Positions 1-5,416 of a stretch of DNA of 8,364 bases are shown here, in pieces. The notes under the pieces are model-generated. The model had not been told where the DNA came from, ran no database searches, and saw only the letters and a list, made by a program, of their open reading frames with translations. Numbering within the stretch: position 1 is the first letter of the stretch; every line of letters begins with the position of its first letter. Source of the stretch: Anaerolineaceae bacterium (GTDB lineage Bacteria > Chloroflexota > Anaerolineae > 4572-78); the NCBI GenBank assembly GCA_024762375.1, contig JANTHQ010000066.1, forward strand, positions 1-8,364. The letters are read 5' to 3'. A program made the translations under genes and the position numbers.

Positions 1-462
1 ACCGCCGGCACAAACTACGGCGAAAATAACTCGCTGATGGTCATCACCCGCAACTACTCCGGACCGGTGTTGATGACCGCCGGGTTCATCGCCGTGCTGC
101 TCGGCTTCATCGGCCCGCTGAAAGATGCGGTGTCCAGCGTGCCGACAGCGGTCAGCGGCGGATTGGCCATCTACCTGTTCGGCGTCATCGGGATGCAAGG
201 TATTGCGCTGATGATTTCGGAAAAAGTCAATTTGTTCGACCCGAAACAATTAGCCATTGGTGCAGTCATCCTCATCGTGGGTATCGGTGGAAACATTGGC
301 TACCCCGGCGGATTTTTGCCCATCCCACTGCTGCAAGGTATCTTCCCCAGCGGCTGGCCCGCAATTGCAACCGCCGCCGTGCTGGGCATTATCCTGAACC
401 TCATTTTCCGCATCTTCCCCGCTCCGGATCGGGATAATATTGAAATTAGTTTGGACCATTAA
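1..462 (+). CDS. NCS2 family uracil/xanthine permease, C-terminal part (5' truncated)
   Basis: This reading frame is open from the first base and ends at TAA 460-462, giving the last 153 residues of a nucleobase:cation symporter-2 protein, an inner-membrane transporter of uracil, xanthine or uric acid. The fragment opens with a T-N-Y-G-E-N motif (residues 4-9), the conserved NCS2 segment whose Glu (residue 8) belongs to the substrate site in UraA-type proteins. Hydrophobic stretches at about 22-43, 51-73, 84-104 and 119-140 fit the last membrane helices, with a P-T-A-V-S-G-G turn at 48-54. The tail is short and charged. The ATG at base 37 is internal, not the start. Substrate cannot be told from this part. 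It lies upstream of a molybdenum hydroxylase operon in the same direction, which fits purine or pyrimidine uptake, but a hairpin lies between them, so shared transcription is not certain. Confidence 0.88.
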   Translation, partial: TAGTNYGENNSLMVITRNYSGPVLMTAGFIAVLLGFIGPLKDAVSSVPTAVSGGLAIYLFGVIGMQGIALMISEKVNLFDPKQLAIGAVILIVGIGGNIGYPGGFLPIPLLQGIFPSGWPAIATAAVLGIILNLIFRIFPAPDRDNIEISLDH

Positions 463-503
463 CATCACGAAGGCTTCAGTTGTCCGCTGAACCGCACTAT
501 TGA

Positions 504-528
504 AAGGTGGCGGTATTGCCGCCACCTT
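504..528 (+). terminator. Strong hairpin after the permease gene, possible terminator
   Basis: AAGGTGGCGG (504-513) pairs perfectly with CCGCCACCTT (519-528) around a 5-base loop. It sits 41 bases after the permease stop. No T-tract follows (CTCAACC instead), so it may be a weak or factor-assisted terminator, or an mRNA-stabilising 3' hairpin. The stem is seen directly; its function is inferred. Confidence 0.45.
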
Positions 529-538
529 CTCAACCGGA

Positions 539-601
539 ATTGGCAATTGGGGATTGGTGGTTTACCAAAAACCATCAATCTCGAGTAACCAATCTCAAAT
601 C
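539..601 (+). repeat. Heptamer-spaced ATTGG / AATC repeats in the leader of the hydroxylase operon
   Basis: ATTGG occurs at 539, 546 and 553, exactly 7 bases apart. AATC occurs at 577, 591 and 598, also in a 7-base register (584 is degenerate). The two sets are partly complementary: ATTGGTGGTTT (553-563) can pair with AAACCATCAAT (569-579) through one G-U, leaving a 5-base loop, while the CCAATC at 589-594 could compete for GATTGG (552-557). This may be a regulatory leader, an operator with tandem half-sites, or a short tandem heptamer repeat. No promoter could be placed with confidence in 463-617. Confidence 0.4.
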
Positions 602-605
602 ACCC

Positions 606-613
606 AAGGAGGT
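606..613 (+). promoter_or_regulatory. Ribosome binding site fixing the FAD-subunit start
   Basis: AAGGAGGT is a near-perfect anti-16S match ending 4 bases before ATG 618 (5 bases from GGAGG). It decides in favour of ATG 618 over the in-frame ATG at 507, which lies inside the upstream hairpin and would add 37 residues not expected in this family. Confidence 0.85.
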
Positions 614-617
614 CTAT

Positions 618-1514
618 ATGGCTCTTAACCCAACCCCGGGGCTTCCACCATTCGAATACATCAAACCCGCCTCACTCGCCGAAGCCAGCGCATTTTTGGC
701 TGAGCACGCCGGAGAAGCCCGCCCGTTTATGGGCGGTACCGACACGTTTGTGCGAATGCGAGACAAAGCGTGGCATGATAAATTCGTGGTGGATGTCAAA
801 AATCTTGAAGGCATGCGCAACATCACATTCGACCCGCAAAATGGTTTGACCATCGGCGCGGCCGTAAACATGAATCAGGTTGCCGCTTCGCCATTTGCAC
901 AGGAACATTATCCGCTGCTGGTTGAAGCCGCGCGCAGCGTCGCCAGCTATCAACTGCGCAGCCGCGCCACCATCGTCGGCAACATTTGCAATGCCTCTCC
1001 CGCCGGCGATACACTCGGCGCGAGTATTCTGCTGGGTGGCGTGTTGCACGTTTACGGCGTAGACGGCGAACGCGACGAACCGTTGAGCGAATTTTTCCAC
1101 GGCCCGGGCAAAACCAATCTCAAGCCGGGCGACATCGCCACCGCCGTACATTTTCCATTGCCACCCGCCGATGCCGTCGGACGGTACATAAAACTCAACC
1201 GCAACAACGATGGCGACCTGGCAATCGTCGGCGTGACCGTGCTGGGCTACCCCGATAGCGCCACTGCGTCCGGTTTCCGCTTCAAAATTGCATTGGCATC
1301 CGTTGCCCCCGTGCCTCTGATTGCCACCGCCGCCGAAGACATTCTGGCAAACAGCCCCATCACCGATGACACCATCACCGCCGCCGCACAAGCCGCTATG
1401 GATGCCAGCACCCCCATCAGCGATACCCGCGGCAGTGCTGAATATCGCAAACTGATGGTGCGCAATCTGGTCAAACGTGCCGTATCGGACGTTTGGGGAA
1501 AATTACAGGGATAG
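618..1514 (+). CDS. Molybdenum hydroxylase FAD-binding subunit (CoxM/XdhB-type)
   Basis: This 298-residue protein is the medium, FAD-carrying subunit of a xanthine dehydrogenase/CO dehydrogenase-family molybdenum hydroxylase. It takes electrons from the 2Fe-2S subunit and passes them to NAD+, a quinone or another acceptor. Both family FAD-binding motifs are visible: R-P-F-M-G-G-T-D at 35-42 and T-I-V-G-N-I-C-N-A-S-P-A-G-D at 118-131. The flavin-domain stretch K-L-N-R-N-N-D-G-D-L-A-I-V-G is at 192-205, and the C-terminal CoxM-like domain contains D-T-R-G-S-A-E-Y-R (269-277). Length is normal (about 280-300). It is first in an M-S-L ordered operon; the FeS subunit begins 10 bases after its stop. 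The acceptor cannot be deduced, and no Fe4S4 insertion like that of 4-hydroxybenzoyl-CoA reductase is evident. Confidence 0.93.
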   Translation: MALNPTPGLPPFEYIKPASLAEASAFLAEHAGEARPFMGGTDTFVRMRDKAWHDKFVVDVKNLEGMRNITFDPQNGLTIGAAVNMNQVAASPFAQEHYPLLVEAARSVASYQLRSRATIVGNICNASPAGDTLGASILLGGVLHVYGVDGERDEPLSEFFHGPGKTNLKPGDIATAVHFPLPPADAVGRYIKLNRNNDGDLAIVGVTVLGYPDSATASGFRFKIALASVAPVPLIATAAEDILANSPITDDTITAAAQAAMDASTPISDTRGSAEYRKLMVRNLVKRAVSDVWGKLQG

Positions 1515-1524
1515 TGGAGGAACG

Positions 1525-2007
1525 ATGGCACATCATACAATTACTTTAACCGTTAATGGCGAAACCGAAGTGGTAACAGTTCCCGCGCATATGACTCTGC
1601 TGGAAATGATTCGTGAAGAATTGGCGCTGACCGGCACCAAAAATGGCTGTGCATCCGGCGAATGCGGGGCCTGCACCGTCCTGTTCAATGGCGAACCGGT
1701 AAACAGCTGCATGGTACTCGCAGTAGAAGCCGATGGCGCAACCGTTACCACCGTCGAAGGGCTGGCACACGACCATCAACTTGACCCGCTGCAAGAGGCA
1801 TTCGTCGAAAGCGGCGCGGTGCAGTGCGGCTTCTGCACACCCGGCATGCTCATTTCGTCCAAAGCACTGTTGCTGCGCGCGCCCAACCCCAGCGATGATG
1901 AAATTCGTGAAGCGCTGGTGGGCAATCTATGTCGCTGCACCGGCTATGTCCGCATCGTTGATGGCGTGAAAAAAGCCGTGAAAATCGCGGCACAATCGGA
2001 AGAATAA
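1525..2007 (+). CDS. Molybdenum hydroxylase 2x[2Fe-2S] subunit (CoxS/XdhC-type)
   Basis: This 160-residue small subunit carries two [2Fe-2S] clusters that wire the molybdenum centre to the FAD subunit. The N-terminal plant-ferredoxin-type cluster has Cys42, Cys47, Cys50 and Cys62 (C-x4-C-x2-C-x11-C, with G-C-A-S-G-E-C-G-A-C). The C-terminal helical domain has Cys101 and Cys104 (Q-C-G-F-C-T-P-G) plus Cys136 and Cys138 (L-C-R-C-T-G-Y), so all eight ligands are present. Gln100, next to Cys101, is the family residue lying near the pterin. The start at ATG 1525 is chosen because GGAGG at 1516-1520 precedes it by 4 bases; the in-frame ATG at 1477 lies inside the FAD gene and would add 16 unrelated residues. 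Length is typical (about 155-165). Confidence 0.96.
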   Translation: MAHHTITLTVNGETEVVTVPAHMTLLEMIREELALTGTKNGCASGECGACTVLFNGEPVNSCMVLAVEADGATVTTVEGLAHDHQLDPLQEAFVESGAVQCGFCTPGMLISSKALLLRAPNPSDDEIREALVGNLCRCTGYVRIVDGVKKAVKIAAQSEE

Positions 2008-2050
2008 TCTGTCGGCACAGGTTCAAACACATAAAAAAAGGAGTTGGCTT

Positions 2051-4405
2051 ATGGTCATGGCTCAAACCGAAAAAATACCCGATTTAATCGGAAAAAGTGT
2101 GCCCCGCATTGACGTGCGGGAAAAAGTAACCGGCGCAGCAATCTATGCCGACGATATTCAATTCGGGAAGAAATTGCTGTACGCCCGCGTAAAACGCAGC
2201 CCATACCCGCACGCACTCATCAAATCGATTGACACCAGCAAAGCCGAAGCGCTGCCCGGCGTAAAAGCGGTCGTCACCGGCAAAGATTTTCCCAACCGTA
2301 TCGGATTGTATCTAAAAGACAAACACATTTTCGCGCTCAACCGCGTCCGCTTCGTTGGCGAGCCGGTGGTCGGTGTGGCCGCTGTGTCAGAAGAAATCGC
2401 CGAACAGGCGCTGGAACTGATTGATGTGGAATACGAAGTGTTGGAAGCCGTTACCGATGCAGTGTATGGCGCCACCCCCGAAGCACCGATTATCCACCCG
2501 AAATTGGGTGAATACGAAGTGCCGAATTTCATTTTCCCCCAACCGGGCACCAACATTTCCAACCATTTCAAAATCCGCAAAGGCGACACCGAAGCCGCAT
2601 TTAAAGAATGCGCCGCTGTGGTCGAAAAAACCATCCGCGTGCCGCATGTGCAACACGTCCCCATCGAACCGCACGTTGCCATCGCGCAGATGGACGAAAC
2701 GGGGAAGGTGACGCTGTGGGCATCATCGCAGTCGCCTTTTGCCCAGCGAAACCTCATCGCCAAAACGCTCGGCATTTCTCAAAGCGATATGCGCGTCATC
2801 GCCCCGTATGTCGGCGGTGGGTTCGGTTGTAAAGCCGGGGTAACGATGGAAGCCATCCCGGTGGCTATTGCCACCAAAGTGCCCGGCTATCCCGTCAAAT
2901 TCCGCCTAACCCGCGAAGAGGAATTTTACACCAACTTTGTGCGGCAGGGATTGACCATCAAACTAAAAGTGGGCTGCGACGCCGATGGCAATTTGCTGGC
3001 CATGGAAAATACCATGTACTGGGATGGCGGCGCATCCACCGAATACGGCGTGAACATCACCCGTGCCGGCGGATACAGCAGCACCGGCCCATACGATATC
3101 CCCAACGTCAAAACCGACAGCCTGTGTGTGTACACCAACCACCCCATCGGGGGGGCATATCGCGGGTTTGGCATGTCAGAATTGCACGCCGGTATCGGGC
3201 AGGTAATGGATGAACTGGCAAACGAAATCGGTATGGACAAGGTGGAATTCCACCTGAAAAACGTGGTTCAGGGTGGCGACACACTGGCAACCGGTATGAA
3301 AATGCACCCGACCGGCTTGTCGAAATGCATCGAAAAAGTTGCCGATGCCATCGAATGGGGCAAAAAATCGCCGCCCAGCGCCCCGAACAAACGGCGCGGC
3401 AAAGGTATCGCTCTGATGTGGAAAGCCCCCGCCATGCCGCCGAACCCCGGTTCCAGCGCATGGGTGGAATTCGCCGAGGACGGCACAGTGGTGGTCGGTG
3501 TCGGCGGGCAAGAAATTGGGCAAGGTGCGTTTACTGTCGCCGCGCAGATGGCTGCCGCCGCGCTCGGCGTGCCGATGGACTGGGTGCGCATCGCCGGGCC
3601 ATTAGACACCCAATACAGCCCGTATGAATGGCAAACCGTCGCCAGCCGGCTGACATGGAGCATGGGCAACGCGGTCAAACGCGCCGCCGAAGATGCCCGT
3701 CAGCAAATTCTGGATATGGTCGCCGAAGCGTGGGATGAAAATGTGGACGATTTGGACATCGTGGAAGGGAAAGTCGTCAGCTACAAAAGCGAACGCGACA
3801 TCTCACTGAAAAACATCGTTATTTACGGCATTCCCAAAGAAAACGACCAGGGCTGGATTGGCGGCCCCATCATCGGACGGGGCAAGTTTATGCCCACATA
3901 CGTCACGGGGCTGGACAAAGAAACTGGTCAGGGCCAACGGGCTGTGGTACACTACACTACCGGCGCACAAGCGCTGGAAGTGGAAGTCGATTTGGAAACC
4001 GGCAAGATAGATGTCATCAATGCCGTCTCTGCATTCGACATGGGACGTGCCATCAACCCAGATTTGGTGCACATGCAAATGGAAGGTGGTTTTGTGCAGG
4101 GGTTGAGTTCCGCAATTTTTGAAGAAATGATGCTCAAAGACGGCTATATGCAGAACCCCAGTTTTGTCGATTACCGCATCGCCACCACCACCGATATACC
4201 GAAGAAAATGACCACCATCATCGTCGAAGAACCGCAAGACGATGGCCCGTGGGGCGCACGCGGTGTTGGCGAGCACCCCATGGTGCCGACCATCGCCGCA
4301 CTGGCAAACGCCGTGTATGATGCCGTCGGTGTGCGGCTGGATGGCCCGCCGTATTCCGCCGAACGAGTTTATATGGCTATGCTGAAAGCAGGCGTGGTAA
4401 AATAA
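2051..4405 (+). CDS. Molybdenum hydroxylase molybdopterin-binding large subunit (xanthine dehydrogenase family)
   Basis: This 784-residue catalytic subunit binds the molybdenum-pterin dinucleotide cofactor and hydroxylates a carbon centre with water-derived oxygen. The N-terminal aldehyde oxidase a/b hammerhead domain spans about 15-145; cofactor-binding domains follow. Visible motifs are G-G-G-F-G-C-K (255-261), G-A-Y-R-G-F-G (368-374), G-G-Q-E-I-G-Q-G (485-492), S-R-L-T-W-S-M-G-N-A-V (532-542) and G-A-R-G-V-G-E (735-741), whose Glu741 is the expected catalytic base. The CO-dehydrogenase loop A-Y-R-C-S-F-R is absent, so it is not a form I CODH. The residue after GGGFGCK is Ala, where bovine xanthine dehydrogenase has its purine-binding Glu as I recall; Arg338 may match the purine-site Arg. 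Substrate is therefore open: a purine, N-heterocycle or aldehyde. AAGGAG at 2038-2043 supports ATG 2051; ATG 2057 is a close alternative. A terminator follows. Confidence 0.93.
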   Translation: MVMAQTEKIPDLIGKSVPRIDVREKVTGAAIYADDIQFGKKLLYARVKRSPYPHALIKSIDTSKAEALPGVKAVVTGKDFPNRIGLYLKDKHIFALNRVRFVGEPVVGVAAVSEEIAEQALELIDVEYEVLEAVTDAVYGATPEAPIIHPKLGEYEVPNFIFPQPGTNISNHFKIRKGDTEAAFKECAAVVEKTIRVPHVQHVPIEPHVAIAQMDETGKVTLWASSQSPFAQRNLIAKTLGISQSDMRVIAPYVGGGFGCKAGVTMEAIPVAIATKVPGYPVKFRLTREEEFYTNFVRQGLTIKLKVGCDADGNLLAMENTMYWDGGASTEYGVNITRAGGYSSTGPYDIPNVKTDSLCVYTNHPIGGAYRGFGMSELHAGIGQVMDELANEIGMDKVEFHLKNVVQGGDTLATGMKMHPTGLSKCIEKVADAIEWGKKSPPSAPNKRRGKGIALMWKAPAMPPNPGSSAWVEFAEDGTVVVGVGGQEIGQGAFTVAAQMAAAALGVPMDWVRIAGPLDTQYSPYEWQTVASRLTWSMGNAVKRAAEDARQQILDMVAEAWDENVDDLDIVEGKVVSYKSERDISLKNIVIYGIPKENDQGWIGGPIIGRGKFMPTYVTGLDKETGQGQRAVVHYTTGAQALEVEVDLETGKIDVINAVSAFDMGRAINPDLVHMQMEGGFVQGLSSAIFEEMMLKDGYMQNPSFVDYRIATTTDIPKKMTTIIVEEPQDDGPWGARGVGEHPMVPTIAALANAVYDAVGVRLDGPPYSAERVYMAMLKAGVVK

Positions 4406-4413
4406 AATACACT

Positions 4414-4453
4414 CCGTTGGGGCACGGAACAGTGTGCCCCAACGGCAATTTTT
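4414..4453 (+). terminator. Intrinsic terminator of the molybdenum hydroxylase operon
   Basis: CCGTTGGGGCAC (4414-4425) pairs without mismatch with GTGCCCCAACGG (4434-4445) around an 8-base loop, followed by CAA and TTTTTCTTT. It begins 8 bases after the large-subunit stop. A 12-bp GC-rich stem plus T-tract is a classic rho-independent terminator, so the peroxiredoxin gene is probably transcribed separately or only by read-through. Confidence 0.88.
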
Positions 4454-4459
4454 CTTTCG

Positions 4460-4497
4460 AGAGCTGTTTGCCATCAATGGCGATGGCAGGCAGCTTT
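4460..4497 (+). other. Second long hairpin between the terminator and the peroxiredoxin gene
   Basis: AGCTGTTTGCCATC (4462-4475) pairs with GATGGCAGGCAGCT (4482-4495) with two G-U wobbles and a 6-base loop. One more wobble and an A-T pair extend it to 4460-4497. Only three T follow the stem core, so it is not a standard terminator. It could be a 5' leader structure of the peroxiredoxin mRNA, a 3' stabiliser or a backup terminator. The bases from 4498 to 4550 show no promoter I can defend. Confidence 0.45.
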
Positions 4498-4538
4498 AGG
4501 CAGAAAAAACAACCATCAGCAGTATCGCACATTAACAA

Positions 4539-4544
4539 GAGAGG
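4539..4544 (+). promoter_or_regulatory. Ribosome binding site for the upstream peroxiredoxin start (ATG 4551)
   Basis: GAGAGG lies 6 bases before ATG 4551, which is in frame with the peroxiredoxin and would add 33 hydrophilic residues. It is weaker than the second site, AAGGAGGT at 4638-4645, placed 4 bases before ATG 4650. Two in-frame starts each with its own plausible ribosome binding site make either a minor long form or dual initiation possible. Confidence 0.5.
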
Positions 4545-4649
4545 TGTCTTATGGCAGATGTTGGCTGTGCCAGACCCACTGGCGCAAGTGTAACCGATTC
4601 AGCCGTTGAAGAATCAACGCCACCAACCGAAAACCAAAAGGAGGTACAA

Positions 4650-5249
4650 ATGGTACAAGCAAAAGTTGGTAAACCCGCGCCCGATTTTCAGGCGCCAACC
4701 TATTTTAAAGGCGAATTTTCCAGTGTAAAACTCTCCGACTATCTGGGGAAATGGGTGTTACTCTGTTTCTATCCCGGTGATTTCACCTACGTTTGAGCTA
4801 CCGAATTGGCAGCGGTCGCTGCCCGGTATCAGCAATTGCAAGACCTCGGCGTCGAGGTTATTTCGATGAGCGTGGACAGCATTTTCACGCATAAAATGTG
4901 GAACGACAACGAACTCTCCAAAATGGTTGATGGTGGCATCCCATGGCAAATGGGCACCGACGCCGCCGGAAATGTCGGCAAAGTGTACGGCGTTTATGAT
5001 GAAGACTCCGGCGTTGAAATGCGCGGGCGGTTCATTATTGACCCCGATGGCGTCATCCAAGCAATGGAAGTGCTCACCCCGCCGGTAGGACGCAATATGG
5101 ACGAAACCATTCGTCAAGTAAAAGCGTTCCAACTCGTGCGGGAAACCGGCGGCAAAGAAGTTACCCCCGCCGAATGGCAACCCGGCAAACCAACCCTCAA
5201 ACCGGGGCCCGATATGGTTGGTAATATCTGGAAAGTGTGGAAACCGTAA
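4650..5249 (+). CDS. Selenocysteine-containing peroxiredoxin (AhpC/Prx1 type), UGA recoded at 4794-4796
   Basis: Read through one in-frame TGA, this gives 199 residues that reduce H2O2 or organic peroxides in the cytoplasm. Residues 1-48 hold the thioredoxin-fold start (V-G-K-P-A-P-D-F at 6-13, then F-Y-P-G-D-F-T-Y-V at 40-48). Residue 49 is the TGA, in place of the peroxidatic Cys of P-x-x-x-T-x-x-C (Pro42, Thr46). Residues 50-53 (A-T-E-L) resume in frame, followed by S-V-D-S at 74-77, the catalytic Arg (Arg125 in R-G-R-F-I-I-D-P-D-G) and a typical AhpC tail. The usual resolving Cys of E-V-C-P-A-x-W is Thr172; the only other Cys is Cys39. ATG 4650 is chosen for the AAGGAGGT at 4638-4645 and the family N-terminus; ATG 4551 would give 232 residues, with Sec82. 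Flanking homology and a SECIS-like hairpin argue against a pseudogene. Confidence 0.88.
4794..4796 (+). other. In-frame UGA, predicted selenocysteine codon
   Basis: TGA lies between GTT (Val48) and GCT (Ala50) at the position of the nucleophilic Cys of AhpC-type peroxiredoxins. It is the only in-frame TGA among about 2,560 codons of recognisable genes in this window. Decoding would need SelA, SelB, SelD and tRNA-Sec elsewhere in the genome. Confidence 0.86.
4797..4827 (+). promoter_or_regulatory. Predicted bacterial SECIS element
   Basis: Directly after the UGA, GGCAGC (4808-4813) pairs perfectly with GCTGCC (4818-4823) around a GGTC tetraloop (4814-4817). Below a 5' bulge AATT (4804-4807), ACCG (4800-4803) pairs with CGGT (4824-4827). 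The loop starts 17 bases after the UGA. As I recall it, the E. coli fdhF SECIS has the same GGUC loop 18 bases after its UGA and a bulged U on the 5' side; here the U-containing bulge sits 6 bp below the loop rather than about 3. It would bind SelB carrying Sec-tRNA. The hairpin is also translated (A-T-E-L-A-A-V-A-A-R), so it is constrained twice. Confidence 0.82.
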
Positions 5250-5312
5250 CCCACTTTCACCATAACGCGATATCTCTGATGTGTTGTTGCCCGAATTAAA
5301 TATCAATGTATC

Positions 5313-5393
5313 AGGTTGTACTACGCTCACAACCGTTACTCGCAACGAAGCAGTGTAACATTTACAGGTTGCCTGCGTAGTGCAACCTTTTTT
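5313..5393 (+). terminator. Nested inverted repeat with T-tract: terminator or attenuator
   Basis: AGGTTGTACTACGC (5313-5326) can pair with GCGTAGTGCAACCT (5375-5388) over 14 bp with one G-U. Alternatively each arm folds locally: GGTTGT (5314-5319) with ACAACC (5329-5334), and AGGTTGC (5366-5372) with GCAACCT (5382-5388), each around a 9-base loop, and the two loops are complementary (ACTACGC/GCGTAGT). The right hairpin runs into TTTTTTATTT, so it can act as an intrinsic terminator for the peroxiredoxin transcript. It ends only about 24 bases before the next ATG, so it could also attenuate that gene if transcription starts upstream. It matches no SAM riboswitch or T-box I know. The bases 5250-5312 show nothing else I can support. 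Confidence 0.68.
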
Positions 5394-5416
5394 ATTTCTC
5401 AAAAACCGAGGTTAGT

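Noticed and set aside
507..617. N-terminal extension of the FAD subunit from ATG 507
   Set aside because: This ATG lies within the hairpin and repeat leader, has no matching ribosome binding site and the extra residues do not look like the family; ATG 618 has an ideal site.
672..1391. 239-codon open frame on the minus strand
   Set aside because: It is antisense to the FAD subunit, has no recognisable domain and no supporting ribosome binding site; it is a by-product of the codon bias of the real gene.
2051..4405. Aerobic CO dehydrogenase large subunit (CoxL)
   Set aside because: The form I active-site loop A-Y-R-C-S-F-R is missing; the sequence reads A-Y-R-G-F-G-M. The form II A-Y-R-G-A-G-R is not matched either.
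3803..4477. 224-codon open frame on the minus strand over the large-subunit 3' end
   Set aside because: It is antisense to a conserved enzyme and crosses the terminator; the His/Gly/Asp-rich translation resembles no protein.
4551..5249. Pseudogene or two separate genes (4551-4796, and 4806-5249 from a TTG start)
   Set aside because: The first piece would end just before the active site and the second would begin just after it with no good ribosome binding site. The interruption is exactly at the catalytic residue, the frame is kept and a SECIS-like hairpin follows.
5313..5393. SAM riboswitch or T-box before the PLP enzyme
   Set aside because: I see none of the conserved core sequences of S-box, SAM-II or T-box leaders; only the terminator-like part and alternative pairings are supported.
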